Shown: piece after piece, positions 1 through 12,700 of the stretch
How the letters are laid out: every line of letters starts with the position of its first letter
How positions within the stretch are numbered: the stretch's first letter is position 1
Source: Neckera pumila
Taxonomy: Eukaryota > Streptophyta > Bryopsida > Hypnales > Neckeraceae
Direction of reading: 5' to 3'
DNA length: 64,000 bases
NCBI GenBank assembly: GCA_963969595.1
Contig: OZ018408.1
Location: 23,929,823 to 23,993,822 of the forward strand
Program-made: the position numbers and the translations under genes
Notes under the pieces: generated by a model
Databases searched by the model: none
What the model was told of the DNA's origin: nothing
The model's input: only the letters and a program-made list of their open reading frames with translations

Positions 1-899
1 AAATTCTTACTTCCCTTTCAATGGTGGTTTACAACCTTCCACATTGAATAATTACGTAAGAAATTCATACATAGTAATAAAAATCAAATCTCAACAGATT
101 TGGCTCTTGATCCAAAATGATCTCTCCCCAGCTCTCGGAACCTTTCCCAAATCACTATCCTACATAAACCTCATTTACTGCACACCATAAACCCCTCTCA
201 AAACTAAACAGGTTTGATATGATGTTGCCCTATCTCATCTACAGATTCAAACCAAGAAAGCTAAACGAGCGACAGCCAAACATGGCCAAGTGAATACGAA
301 ACACACTGCAAGACTTTGAGGTCTTCGATCAAGCTCAAAGATACACATTCGTTCAATTAACGTTCAATTTGTACGTTCCGATTCCAAAAACTCAATGTAT
401 GAAGAAAGCAGATGTATCTTCCTAACTGAGAACAACGAAAGGACGGGTACGCTACCCCTAATATTCAAAACAGTGCAAATTGAACAATTTCAAACCATCA
501 AAGGCCACTTCTATATTGGGTTGTTCAATTCATACTTGCTTATGATTCTTCAAAAATGAATAAGAAAGTCAGTTATTAACCTAGAACGTGAATTTCCCGG
601 ATCATTGCTATTTGAGGTTTACCGTACATCCGAGTGGTTGGTGTCCCTCATAAAGCAAGCGTTTCGAATTCCCTAGTTTGATCCTTCGAAACTTATACAT
701 ACTGTATCCAAATGAAACATTCGTTAAAGCGCTAAAATCCTTCGAAAACAAGAAGGTACAAACATCCAACAGGAGAAGTGACGGATTTGGGAGTGCTTTT
801 CAAATTCTTGCAGGGGCAATACTCTAAGATTCTTGGTAAATCGAATTTTCAGACATCAACCATGTTCTAGAGTAGCAAGACCATTAGCCTCAAGCCTAC
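1..899 (-). other. CDSP32-like gene, probable intron
   Basis: This stretch lies immediately downstream (minus strand) of a good splice donor at 899/898. I see no reading frame resembling the missing second half of the protein on the minus strand here, so I read it as AT-rich intron sequence, with the remaining exons beyond the left edge. No repeat or RNA gene is visible. Confidence 0.45.
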
Positions 900-1409
900 C
901 TTTTCAATCCCCGCCCTTTCACAAATCTTCTTAGTCTCCTCGGTCTCGTCCCCCATGACCAGCAAAAACACCGCATTCTGCGACGTCCTGCTCAGCTCCA
1001 CCATGGCCGGGTAAATCGTCCTGCTCTTCTTGCTGTGCGAGGCGGCGTACTCCACCACCACCAGTTTCTTCTTGGCGTCCTGAATCGCCTTGTCGAACTG
1101 CTCCACCGTCTTGATTTCCACCACCCGGTCGGCCAGCTCCTCGGCGGTAGTTTTGGGCGCCGCAGCTGGCGTGCTGGAAGCACACGTCGTCACACTCTTA
1201 TTACTCCTCCTCTTGCCATAGCTCGTCCCTGCGCAAGGGTTGCGAACACCACCACTACTACTACTATTCCTACTGGAGAGAAACCCAAGGCGAACCTGGG
1301 GAGCGAATCTCACAGAAGTGCTCTCAGTGGAAGGTTTCGCTGAAAGAGAGTCTTTGGGTAGTGCGGAGTGGAGGTGCAGAGCGGGGAGCTTGCACACAGA
1401 GATCGCCAT
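900..1409 (-). CDS. CDSP32: CDSP32-like plastid thioredoxin-related protein, first exon (partial)
   Basis: This is the N-terminal exon of a chloroplast drought-induced stress protein of 32 kDa type, a plastid stromal protein with two thioredoxin-fold modules involved in oxidative-stress defence. The exon is 510 bp, exactly 170 codons, from the ATG at 1409 to a GT donor after an Ile-Glu-Lys codon series. Residues 1 to about 75 are rich in Ser, Arg and small residues with few acids, as in a plastid transit peptide. Residues about 88-170 match the first thioredoxin module: KLVVVEYAASHSKKSRTIYP, then LSRT and FLLVMGDETEETK. The CxxC redox site is replaced by HSKK, which is normal for module 1 in this family. 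The second, CGPC-bearing module must lie outside the window. The 171st and later codons of the open frame are intron read-through. Family assignment rests on remembered sequence, not on a search. Confidence 0.85.
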
Positions 1410-2514
1410 AACGAAAACAAAGCCAAGATGCTGTGGAAGTTCAAGAGATATACTAAGTTACTAAGGACCCCAATTGAGCACAGCGGTGTCAAAGCAACAG
1501 CCGCATGGCGTGCTGCGAAGTGAGTCAGAGAGGAATGGACCATAGCCACCTTACACGGAAATGCCCACCAGCCCTCGGATGGCATCATCATCGTTGCAAA
1601 GCAAGACACGAGAGGAGGTGTTGGATTTGAAGATAAGAGGCCAAGATTCGTCATCTTCGGGTTGCTTCCTTACTTTTTGCGGAATTTTTTTATTGCTTTT
1701 TCGGGGTTCTGATTCGAGAGTTCTTTGGATTTTTAGGACTTTTCTTTTTGGGGTTGCAGACTGAAGGTTTCAGAAGAAGGAAAGGAAGGAAGAGAGGTTG
1801 TGTGAGAAGAGTGGACACCAATGAGAGGTTATGCTGTCATGGCTCGTCACCGCAAGAAGAGCATCCCCACCCGTCTTGTAAAATGGATAAGTTGTTGCCA
1901 CCGGCTTGCAAAACTATCCCACAAGGCTTGCAAAATGGATGAACTTGTTAAGAGGCCAGGCCAAAAGCCTCCGGTGACTTGCAAAATTGAGCTCTTTTGC
2001 AAGCCAAAGCGGCTTGCAAACTGCATGAGAAAAGCACCTTTTGTGCTTTCCCAACAAGCACGGACTTGATCATGAGTGAATGTGGATGTAGCTAATTGGA
2101 ACATGATGGCTTCTTAGCAAGCTGTGGGTGAGGGTGATCTTTCTTCATTAGCTTACAAAATGGATCAACAGGCTTGCAAAACGTCTTGCATTTTTCTAGT
2201 CAAGTGGGCATGCTCTAAGGAAGTCTCCTCTTAACTCCTAAATGCCCAGGGCCTTTTTTGAGCTTTTTGGAACTTGCTCTAAATTGAACAAAAATTAATA
2301 GGTTTTATCATTCTTTTTTGAAATGTAACCGTACAAATTCAAACTAGATGTATTAGAGATTACATAGGAAAAGAAATTACAACAACATTACCTATGGATT
2401 GAAAGATTATAATGTTTGGTTATGAGGGTATTAAAATTGTGAAAGTGATTTGAAGTCTTCAATCTTCTCTTTGCATGTCAAAACAAAAAAACTAGTCACC
2501 AAAAAAATATAAGT
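1410..2514. other. Upstream region of the CDSP32-like gene, then AT-rich spacer
   Basis: The first 400 bp or so probably hold the 5' leader and promoter of the minus-strand gene; a GATAAG motif lies at 1632-1637 but I attach no firm function to it. Beyond about 1.8 kb the DNA is non-genic and contains the CTTGCAAA repeat cluster listed separately. No convincing coding frame. Confidence 0.4.
1878..2195. repeat. Interspersed CTTGCAAA repeat cluster with a small hairpin
   Basis: The word GGCTTGCAAAA, or close variants on either strand, recurs many times in about 320 bp. At 1996-2020 two copies face each other (TTTGCAAGCC, 5-base loop, GGCTTGCAAA), giving a perfect 10 bp hairpin. Copies are irregularly spaced, so this is not a clean tandem repeat. 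Origin unknown; a decayed transposon is possible. Confidence 0.5.
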
Positions 2515-2518
2515 TTAA

Positions 2519-3418
2519 TCCCTAGAGGCATAAGGCCTCTTTTTCTGCCAAAAAACATTCAAACTGCCATTTCTATAGCAAAGACTAAACAAATTTAAAG
2601 TTTGGTTTTTGTTGCACATCTAACTATAGGTACTTACATCTAACTAGTATGAAAATGTGTGTGAAAATTTTCATTCTTAAGGAAATTGTTAAGTAAGGGC
2701 AACAAAAAAATTTTGCAAAAAATTTAATTTTTTTTTTTAATCTTTTTTTCTTTTAGATTATATTTTTGCCTATTTGGGAAGCTTTGATGCATTTCATTTG
2801 GATTTTTATGAGAAAGTTATAGACAATCTTGTTTTTTGGGCAATTAGAGCATTTTCTTGAAAAAAATAACTCGTAGGATTCATTTTGGAATGCAATTTTT
2901 GCAATTTTTCAAAAAAAATAGTTCCACATGGTTTAGTTTTTTTGCTAGAATGATCTCACCATTGGGATTAGTGCATTTTAATTCCATCTAAAATATATTA
3001 ATATTTTAGATTTTCCTTCTATCTTGTACTATCTTCTACTTAACAATTTCCTTAAGAATGAAAATTAATTTTTTTTGAATTTCTTTTTTTTTCCTAGACT
3101 CTCAACTCAATTCTCCACTATAAAGATTTAAAGCTCAAAACTCTGTAGTGCAAAAAATTTAAGTTAAAAATGTTTAAAGTCAAAAAATCTAGTCCCGCAA
3201 TGTATTGAAAATCTTGATTTTTTCACTTGAAACGCAGATATCTTGCAATTTGTGCGGTCAAAAATTTTGAAATTTTTTCCACACATTCTCATACAAGTTA
3301 GGTATAAGATCTTACAGTTGGATGTGCAAAAAACAATTTTCAGATTTTTTACTCTTTATTCTAGAAATGGCAGTTTTGAGAGTTTTTTGGAAGAAAAAAA
3401 GCCTTGGTCCTTTAGGGG
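2519..3418 (-). mobile_element. TTAA-flanked non-autonomous element, C family, rearranged
   Basis: The element is bounded by TTAA at 2515-2518 and TTAA at 3419-3422. The left end reads TCCCTAGAGG; the right end reads CCTTTAGGGG. From about 2700 to 3400 it runs parallel to the element at 13285-14161. Its first 170 bp or so are instead an inverted copy of its own right end, giving long terminal inverted repeats (roughly 2519-2690 against 3262-3418). No coding capacity. The TTAA target and CCCY terminus are those of the piggyBac superfamily; that assignment is inference. Confidence 0.7.
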
Positions 3419-3422
3419 TTAA

Positions 3423-4148
3423 AGTGAAAAAACAAGATTTTCAGCACTTTGTGGGACTAGATTTTTTGATTTTAAATGTTTTTAACTTTAAATTTTGCAC
3501 AATAGAGTTTTGAGCTTTAAATCTTTATGGTGGAGAATTGAGTTGAAAGTCTAGGAAAAAAAAGAAAAATTCAAAAAAACTTAACTTTTATACTTTAAAA
3601 AATTGTTAAGTAGAAGTAGGTACGAGATAGAAGGAAAATTGAAAATATTAGTATCTTTTATATGGAATTAAAATGCACTAATTCCAATGGTGAGTTTGTT
3701 CTAGCAAAAGAATCAAACCATGTGGAAATTTTTTTTGGAAAAATTATAAAAATTGCATTCAAAAATGAATCCTACAAGTTATTTTTTCAGAAAGATGCTC
3801 CAAGTGCCTCCAAAAGAAGATCGTCCATAACTTTCTCATAACAAATCCAAATGGAATGAATAAAAGCTCTTTAAATAGACAAAAATATAATCTATGGAAA
3901 AAAAACTTCGAAAAATAAAATTTAATTTTTGCAAATTTTTCTTTGTTGCCCCCTCTCCCATGTTTTGTGCTTATTTGGGCATAACATTTGTTTCCGGGCA
4001 CCGATTGAGAAAAATGATATTTCCGCAAAGCTTATCAGATTTTTAAATCTTTAAAAAAAATTCCAAAAAATTAGGAAAAAAATTCAGCCCGTAGGTACTT
4101 GCCCGAAATCTCATTTGTCCCTCAAAGGGACAATGGTCTTTTAGGAAT
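3423..4148 (+). mobile_element. TTAA-flanked C-family element, left end missing
   Basis: It abuts the previous element and shares its TTAA at 3419-3422; the right TTAA is 4149-4152. The body matches the right three quarters of the element at 33024-33932 in the same orientation, and is the mirror image of the preceding element, so 2.7-4.1 kb forms one large imperfect palindrome. The end normally found on its left is absent, consistent with the neighbouring element having inserted into it. No coding capacity. Confidence 0.65.
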
Positions 4149-4152
4149 TTAA

Positions 4153-5760
4153 GGGTGTAATATATGCATAATCCCAATCGATTTATAGATTTCTAAAATC
4201 CAAGGTACTATCCCTATTACCAACCACTGCTTCATTGTCATTCAATAGGGTTTTTTAAATGCAAGAGAGGCTAGAACTCATTTCCAAGCATTAAATCTTG
4301 ATTTCCAACCATCAATTCTACCATTCTTGTCTCAAAACATCTACTTGGTTTGGAGTGCCAAAGTGAACAAGATGTAGCCTCTTAAATGATTGGAATTGAA
4401 AGTTCTATCATTGGGCATAGGTCAAGGCCAATTTTTGGCTTTAAAAATTTATAGTAATTTCAATTTAAATGATAAAATTACCTATTTTTTGGCAATCCCT
4501 GTCTTTTCTAAAGATGCACCTCTAAAATATTTGTTTTGCTTTGCACTACAATAGATCATGTTGGAATTGCTTATTTGGTCGATTATGGGTGGTTCTATCT
4601 TATATGCCATATTTAATTACTTTTGGACTTTTGAAAGTCCAGAATTAAATGGTTATTGGGAGAGAAAAAAGTGGTCATCAAGAGATAATCCAAAACATTA
4701 GAAGATCTATGAAAAACATCCAAAGATCTATACAGAAATCAAGAGATCTATACAAAAATCGGGAGATCCCTCGATGTTATTATCCGGAGATCTTTGGACC
4801 TGTAGTCCAAAATTCATTCAATAGTCCAAGAATAGTTAAATGTAGCATTTATTCTATAATTTTTTTAAATGAATTTCTAATGTGTGTTTTTCTCCAAGTT
4901 CTAATGTATTTGAGGCTCATTTCCAAGAGCCTTCAATACTAGAAAATAAAGATTTGCAATGGACAACCTTGCACAAAATCTTGAATAGAAAAATTATAAT
5001 CATTCAATTTTCAAAATCATATTTTTGATGAAAAATCTAGACTTCAAAAAGAATTTATCAAAAATATAAACTATTAAAAATAGCTATTTGGTAAGGTTTC
5101 ATTTAACTTCAAAGTTTGTCAACTTAATTGGGTGCTTCGGGCATTTATGGATTAAAGCAACCCTATAAGAGGCTAAGCGCTGATTGCATTTGAAGGAAGA
5201 GTTCCTAAACTCCTCGAAACAATTTTTAGTAACTTTATGTAGAAAGAAAAGTGGAATTGGCATCTAATCCAAGTTGTTTATATTTTTGGGACCTTCATAA
5301 AAGGTAGAAAGTAAAACAAAAGTCAAAATATTGGCATGATGTTGCAACCACCAAAGCATTTATTAGCGCTTTGGCCACTACTTGAACTTCCTTGACCAAA
5401 ACAATAGAATTCTAACCAAAATTTGTTGTTTATTTGTCCTTTTGATTGCTTTATCTTGTTTAAAATTACATAAAAATTTGTTGTTCCGGAATTGTTGATT
5501 TGTACAATGGAAATTAAAAAAATAAAATTTAATTGTCACGTTAGCAGGTTAAAATTACTACATTAGTAATGATAGCAACTGCCATGTCATCATGAATAAT
5601 TATTGCCACATCAATGGGTCAAAGTTGCCATGTCAATAGTGACAACAATTGCCTTGTCATCAGGTACCACAACTGCCACATCAATATAGTGTTGGCACTA
5701 GGATTTGATTCCAAAACCTTGCTCTTGCAAATCACATTTTCCATCCAACACACCTTTAGT
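4153..5760. other. AT-rich spacer without genes
   Basis: No coding frame that I can support. At about 4700-4795 an AGATCTAT-containing word recurs four or five times at roughly 22-25 bp spacing. At about 5535-5690 a loose TGCCAYGTCA word recurs on one strand. Both look like degenerate simple-sequence expansions. The rest shows nothing distinctive. Confidence 0.4.
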
Positions 5761-5995
5761 AAGATGATTTCATACAAGTGCAAACTCAATTCAATGATTT
5801 TACAACCAATTTAGCAATAGATTCTACCAATTTCATTGAAATCATAAACCAATATTCACTATATAGACAATCAATTTTAATTTGAACTTTCAACCAATTT
5901 CACTATATTAACAATCAATTTTAACTTGAACTTTCAACCAATTTTAGTACATATTGTGAACAATTTTATGATTTAGTATCCATATTCATACTTGG
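5761..5995 (+). repeat. Left arm of a 4 kb inverted-repeat pair
   Basis: This arm, rich in the word ACCAATTT, is closely matched in reverse complement by 9605-9795. Within it a unit of about 50 bp (CAATTTCACTATAT ... TTGAACTTTCAACC) is present nearly twice in tandem. The two arms bracket 3.6 kb that includes a later TTAA element. Confidence 0.65.
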
Positions 5996-6678
5996 TGGGT
6001 GGGTGGGGTGTGGAGCATACGTTTAGATATCATGTGCAATAATGCGGTATTAAATTGGGGCATATTTGTGTCTTTTAGAATATTTTTTTTCCCTATTTTT
6101 TGATAAAAAACTACTAGCATGTATTTTTTAGCACCTTATTTTTAAAAATAATTGATTTTAAAGACTAGTTTTGGGCACCCTATTTTTTTATTCATAGTAA
6201 ATTTTTGAAAATATTATGAAAAGAAATTAGAAAAAATTTCAGGCCTCCAAAAGGCTGCTCCAAAGCCCTCCAAGGTACCCTGAAATTTGGTTCTTTTGGG
6301 CTAGAAAAATCATTTCCCCCCTATTCTTGCCCACCTAAAATTGCAGTGGTAGTAGTGCAAGAATTGAGTTTGAAGAGTTTTAAATTTATATAAAGAAAAA
6401 AAACAAAAAAAAACAAACTGTTCTTAAGAAAAACATTTAAAAAATAAAGAAAAAATAAAGAAAACCTTGTGAAATTTGACTATTTCGGCAAGATTCAACT
6501 TGGTTGACTATTCACTGCGGCACTTTTCTAGAGTGACATACCAAGCTTTGGAATTTTTGTAATGACTATGGCAATGCAAAACCAACTCTTGTGAGCAACA
6601 AGCATTGTATATAATTCAAATTAGCATTCTATAACAAATAGATGAAGAACCAATATATATCTTTTGCTTCCCATTTAA

Positions 6679-7601
6679 TCCCTAAAGGACCAAATACCAT
6701 TTTTTGGCAACATAGCAATTTTGGGCAGCTCACTACGAATGGAAATTCTAATTCTTTTCTTTGAGATTTTCACACAAGATGTGCTTCAAGGCTGAACAAT
6801 TTTCATAACTTTTGGCTTTATGAGTAAAAAGTTATTGCATGATATGTAATTTTCCACGTTCGGCGGGCAATCCGGGTAGCTCAAAAAAATTCTTTAAAAA
6901 ATACTTTTTTGAAAAATTAAAAATTGAAATTGTTTTTATAGATTTATACGTACTTGGAAAGCTTTTGATCATTCCATTTGGATTAACAAGTCAAAAGTTA
7001 TGAGGATTCTTAGTAAGAGGGGTAGTTATGGAATCTCTATTCTAAATTAACTTTGAAGTCCTTTCTCTAACTCAATTTTCAATATTTTTGAATAAAACAA
7101 AAAACATTGGGTGTATATTGTTTATTAAAACATTACAACCACTGGGATTGGCATTTTTCAATTCTATAATTAAATTCTTGACAATTTAGTATTTTGAGTC
7201 ATTCTCTACCTCTTTCTACTTACTATTTTTTTCCTGTATGTTGTACAATTCCAAATGGTCTGCAAATTTTCAAGCATGTAGCCAACTTGCCTTGGAGAAT
7301 GAATTTAAAGAGTAACCACCACTTTGGACATTTTTTCATACAAATGTGACCTTGTGAAGGGCAGTTGCCTGGATTTTTGCACTGATTAAAAAAGGATTTT
7401 TGTCAATTCAAACGCTATTATCTTGCAATCTACACAGTGGAAAATTCTAAATTTTTTGTCACGTCTTCTTAAACTAGTGTACTACAAGGTCATATGGTTA
7501 CATGTATTCAAAATTTTTTTTTTTCTAAAATTTGGTACTTGTATTAGAAAAGGCAATTTTGGAGCGGTTTTGGTGAAAACATAGTTAAAAACCTTTAGGA
7601 A
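6679..7601 (+). mobile_element. TTAA-flanked non-autonomous element, D family
   Basis: TTAA at 6675-6678 and 7602-7605 flank a 923 bp body. The left end reads TCCCTAAAGGACCA and the right end reads CCTTTAGGA. It is collinear with the elements at 34076-34998 (also 923 bp) and, inverted, 36757-37680, but is more diverged from them than they are from each other. No open frame of note, so it would depend on a transposase in trans. The piggyBac-type assignment is inference from target site and terminus. Confidence 0.8.
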
Positions 7602-7605
7602 TTAA

Positions 7606-9604
7606 ACACCCATTGCAATCACTAATGGAAAGTTAGAAAGTAGTGGAATCAAAGCAACATGCACGGATTTGCAAAAAAGAGATCGATAAACTGCAGTACA
7701 AAACTTTAGAAGATATATGACATACAACAAGGAAGACACACTAGACCACAAAAAATTTATTGTGACATGAAAGCTTGCACATCCACAAATTCTAGACAAT
7801 AAGATTGAAAGCAATTACATATAATTCACGAATTCTAGACAACAAGGCTCAATGAAAAAACACATTAAAAAATTCCAGACAACAAGAGTGAAAGCAAACA
7901 CAAGAAATTGAAAGCCAAAAACAATTAACATAGAAGATGTATTTACAAACACATTCATGACTACTGCATGGGATGCAAACATTGATCGACAGTCACAAAC
8001 GTTAGGTTTGAGATTATCCAACCTACACAAATTGCTAAGGTAGAAGTTCAACATTGTGAAACAGTGCAATTTCACATTATCTCCAGTAGAATCCGTTGGA
8101 GTATACATTGCTAATGACAAAAAAAAAAATGGAAGAACCTGCAGCTGTGCACATAATACCAAAACTGCAATATAACAAAAAAGCAAAACTTTAGGGGCCA
8201 TGGTCACAAGCTATGGGGGATCAAACACAGAGTTGGCAATGACTCCAGACAGCCAATGGAAGGAGTCTCCAAGTAGTCCAGCTTCAAGTCCTGCAGCGCA
8301 CAATGCAGTCCATCTAGGTTGTCCATAGTGAGGTCATCAAAAGCTACGGTGCGCCATTGATTGTTGGACAAGGGATGCACTACAAGACTCAATTTTTGGT
8401 GAAGATGTTGTTGTGGTCTTCGAATTAGAGCAACACAAATTCTTCTTCTAGTGTCCATACAGGAGGCCAAATCGACACATTCAAAACCGTAAGATTTCAC
8501 TTCTACATCTCAAATGCAACAAGACTTGGATCTAAATCCTAAAATCTGAATGCAAAGCTTCCAAGCTCAAACCCAAAGCCGAAGCCATAGTTTAAGCGCC
8601 TACAGAACATTGCCACTCTCCGTGCAAAAAATCCTAAGACTGTGTAGGAAGTACGTTAGCAACACACTCACAATTGAGAAGTGGAGGAGGAAATTGCATC
8701 ACCTGCAAACAACTATTCTCGCTGCCGATGGAGGCTGTCAAATCCTAAATTAAACCAAAGTCATGAACCCAACGACATTGGAGTGTGCTAAAACAAACCC
8801 AACTATAAAAATAGGCATCTCCCTGCAATTAAGGCTCTTCATTCAAAGCTAATAGATAGAAAGCTATTTTTCATCTAAATACTGCAGTTTATAAATGTAT
8901 TTGCTCATCCTCCTAAATATTTTCTGGGAGGATCCTATATTTGGCACCCTTTTTTTTCTACCATTTTTCAAAATGAAAGAAGTATTCACTACCCTATTTT
9001 TTTTGTTTATTATCATGTACAAGATATATATTCAATGAATGAAATTGACCCTATTTTTAATCTCATTTAGTTTTCTAAAATTTTGATGGTCTCTCCTCTA
9101 AGTATTTACAACTTTACAAAATCAATTTTATGAACTATATAACTTCATTTCACAAAGAATAGTACTTCATAATATACTCCTAATTGCCTTCCATGACTAG
9201 CTCTACCAAAATTTCAATTGACTTCTCTTATCCAACATTGGACTATATTTGTAATGATTGCTAATACTATATTTTAAGAACAAAATAGGATTAAAGGTAC
9301 TTACAAGCTCAACACTAAACGCCATGCGCCATCATTGTCAATTTGTACAACATTATACTTCATCCTTCTATCAACTTTGGTACTACCACAATGGTAAGGT
9401 GTATCTCCATCTTTGCCTATTATTCCACCTTCAATAGTCAATGTCTAAATTACAGTATTGAAGTACAACAAAAATGCCCTAGAAAATCACCTCATGTTGA
9501 TTTCTTGCCAATTTTTCCTTTGTCATAACTCAAGCTCTTGCGAAATGTATGATTATAGTATATTATGTACCATTTTTGTGAAATAAAGTTATATAACTCA
9601 TGAA
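7606..9604. other. Spacer inside the inverted-repeat pair; unassigned frames
   Basis: Two adjacent minus-strand frames (7815-8207 and 8204-8500) are open but match nothing I know, and the first is composed mostly of low-complexity hydrophobic residues, so I do not call genes. At about 7740-7900 a word AATTCTAGACAACAAG with a following GAAAGC is repeated three times at about 50 bp intervals. The interior is less AT-rich at 8.2-8.7 kb, which may be the remains of the element body. Confidence 0.35.
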
Positions 9605-9795
9605 AATGATGTAAAGTTGTGAATATGGATACTAAAGCATGAAATTGTTTACAACATGTTGTGAAATTGGTCAAAATTGGTTGTCTATACAGTGAATTTG
9701 GTTGATGATTCCAATGAAATTGGTAGAGCCTATTGCTAAATTGGTTTGTAAAACCATTAAATTGAGTTGCACTTCTATGAAGTCATTTTATAAAA
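9605..9795 (-). repeat. Right arm of the 4 kb inverted-repeat pair
   Basis: This is the reverse-complement partner of 5761-5995. Matching words in order include CAACCAATTT, TTTAGCAATAG, CTACCAATTTCATTG and TTTAGTATCCATATTCA. Together the arms could be the long terminal inverted repeats of a decayed transposon of about 4 kb. I could not define target-site duplications. Confidence 0.6.
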
Positions 9796-12700
9796 AAAGT
9801 AACAAATTATTACTTACAAATTTATTGGATTTTGGTTGGTTTGGTCCAAAAAAATTTTGAAGTGCTTAGAACAACAAAAAAAAATTTGGCATCATTATAG
9901 AACTCTATAAAATTGGTCAAAGTCTTCACCATGAATGCCAGAAACAACAAATATTTATATCCATATATTTATTATCTTTGTGATTCATCTATTATCTCTA
10001 CAATATATTGTCTCAAACAATTTTCAAGAATTTAGGAGCATTGAATAAAATGTACTATATCTTTGGCCACATGTAACATGCTAAAATTTTTTAAGTTATC
10101 CTCCCAGATTCAAGCATAGAAAATAGGATGTTTTATATAGAAAGGGCTTGAAAGATAAAGGTCTAGGTACGTGAATACAAAATGGGCCATCTACAAGCAC
10201 CCATTGTCTTCATAAAACAAGCGATTTAAAATAGAAATAAATGGACGGTTGCGCCCAATGCAATGGTTTATTTGCACTGGTTTTAAGAAACATGCTCACT
10301 TGAATAAATAGGATGCATTGAGAAGGACTGTGTAGGTTGATGAGTTGATGTAGATGCTATCATCTCTAACTACTGTATCACTATTGTATGCCTGCTTTAG
10401 ACTAATGAAAATTTATACTTTAGACAAAGTAGATGAAAATTCTTTGACTGAGTTCATTTCTAATAAGAAGTAAGTCTTGAAATGATGTACTTTGTTGCAT
10501 ATATGGAAATATAAGTAAGATTGCAAAGTCATTGAATGTGCATATTTTGAAAATCAAAAATAATCTTTTCAGCCATAAAACTTCATATATGTGCATGTAT
10601 TGAACTACAATTCATATCTATTAATCAAATGCGGTATGAATCTATAGAAATCATTTCTTATGTTATTCATATAGTTATTGGTGTTTAATGATGATGTAGG
10701 TCCTAAATTTAAGGGGTGTATTCTACTTGCATATTGTGCGCCTTCTCTCAATACATTTGCAAACTTCAAAGCTGAGGCCCCGAATAAAGAGATGCAATTT
10801 TTTTTTTGGACATGCAATGTCAATCCTAGTTCTAGCAACATGTGAAGACTGTGCCACCATTTTGTGCCCAAGTTGGTATCTGTTGCCTAGGAAATGCTCC
10901 CATCCACTTGTTTAGTTCTTTTCGCTACTTATCGGAGTTTCTTGTTTTTCAGCTGCTCTTCACCTAGTCAATTCTAGTGAAGAATTTTTGCCACCCGTCC
11001 ACCCATGCTTTGTTTCTTGCACCCTATGCTAGTGTTTTACCTTAACAGCGTTCTTTGTGCTCAATTATGCACAAATTTTTTGATGTTGTTGCTAGATTGT
11101 AGTGAAGTATGGTGTTAATGGAGATAGTATTGCAAGGTTAATTGCTACCCCGGTTTGTAGAGGCTGTACATGTTGAATGGCCAGACTGAGACAATTTGCT
11201 TCTACAAAACCCCAATCTTGTAGTCTTGACAACACTACTTTTTTTACATATTGCTTAATGAACATGCAGAGCTAAGAAGATGCCCTAGAATAGATGATTG
11301 ACTTAGAAGCACACCACCTTGCTTGGGGGAAGGTCTCATTGCTACGCCATCCAAGGTGGTGTTCACCAGAGGAAGTCACAAAGACTTTGTTTTGCCAGAA
11401 CTATGACATATTTGTGAACTCTTGGTGCTCAAAACATCATTGGATGATCATCACCTTCATCTATTGCTATTGATATAAGTGTTCAAGATCCAGCAAGGAT
11501 ATTTACGAAACTTATCAAATGGAGGCTTTTGAGAACATTATGCTTGACGTGGCTGATAGAGCAGACTTAGAGGCGTTAGTGGGAATTTTGGTTTCATTGG
11601 CACTTCAAGGTAGATGCTAGTGAGCTCTTAAATTTTCTCTTTTGTGATCCTTTTGCTGAACTAGACTGTTAAAAAATTCCATTGTAGTTGTTATAATAAG
11701 AATTTGATTTTTGTCAATTTCAAATTTTGATGAATTCAGGTGGATTGTTTTCAGTATATATAAGGTTCAATGCAATTTTTCTTGAATTTGATTTGACATG
11801 TGCTGTTTAGATATGTGATATTATGTGCAAATTTATGCACTTTTTTTTGGGATGCTGTATAATGCAGATGGGCTTTGAATTCAAATTTCAAATTGTTTCA
11901 ATGTCATAGGTATGCTTGAGATTATATTGAAGATTTGCAGTTTTGATAAATTTCAGAACTTTGAAGTGGCCGCATCCATCTTTGACTGTCCACAGCATTA
12001 GAGATGCTATGATTTTTTGTTTTTTTTCTATTTCTACATTTTGTGTTAGAATTCTGGGATTATTAGTAAGTGTGGCAAAATTATTTTGTATATGATAGTG
12101 TATAAGAAGTTCATTATACATCTTGTATGCATTGTGTTAATACAACTTGTAGACATATAGATGACGCATAATTCCATGGTTGACAAATGCCAAAATTCTA
12201 AAAACTCCTTCATTGTATTTGTGAACACAAAACTTTGTTTTTTGCTTTGCTTTTGCGGCATGTATTAGCAATCTTTTTGTTTGTCTTCTCTTTTGTTTTG
12301 CATATATCATTGCAACATGACTTTTAATTTATCATCCTTTAAGGACAATAGTCAAGTAGGAAAAAAATTACATATGAATAATACATGGTTCCTTTAAAAT
12401 CCCTTCCAAAAAATTATAATTACCAATATAGTGCAAATGAACACAAATATTTATCATTAAGTATTATAAAATACCATGTCTTATAATCCATCCTATGAGG
12501 AAAATAGCCCTCCAATAAAATGGAGCAGAAAATTGGCCTAATATGGCCTCAATAGAAGACACCAACAACGCATTGGCTGCTTGAGAATACAAGAAATAGA
12601 TTCTTTTACACGCCAACAGAATGTCAGTGAGCAAAAAATGGGATTGCCAGAAACTTCAAAGAAAGGCCTTACATACTTGTTAGAAGGCCCCACCAATTCA

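Noticed and set aside
7815..8500. Two adjacent minus-strand open frames as genes
   Set aside because: No recognisable family, low-complexity hydrophobic composition in the first, and location within a decayed repeat-bounded segment.
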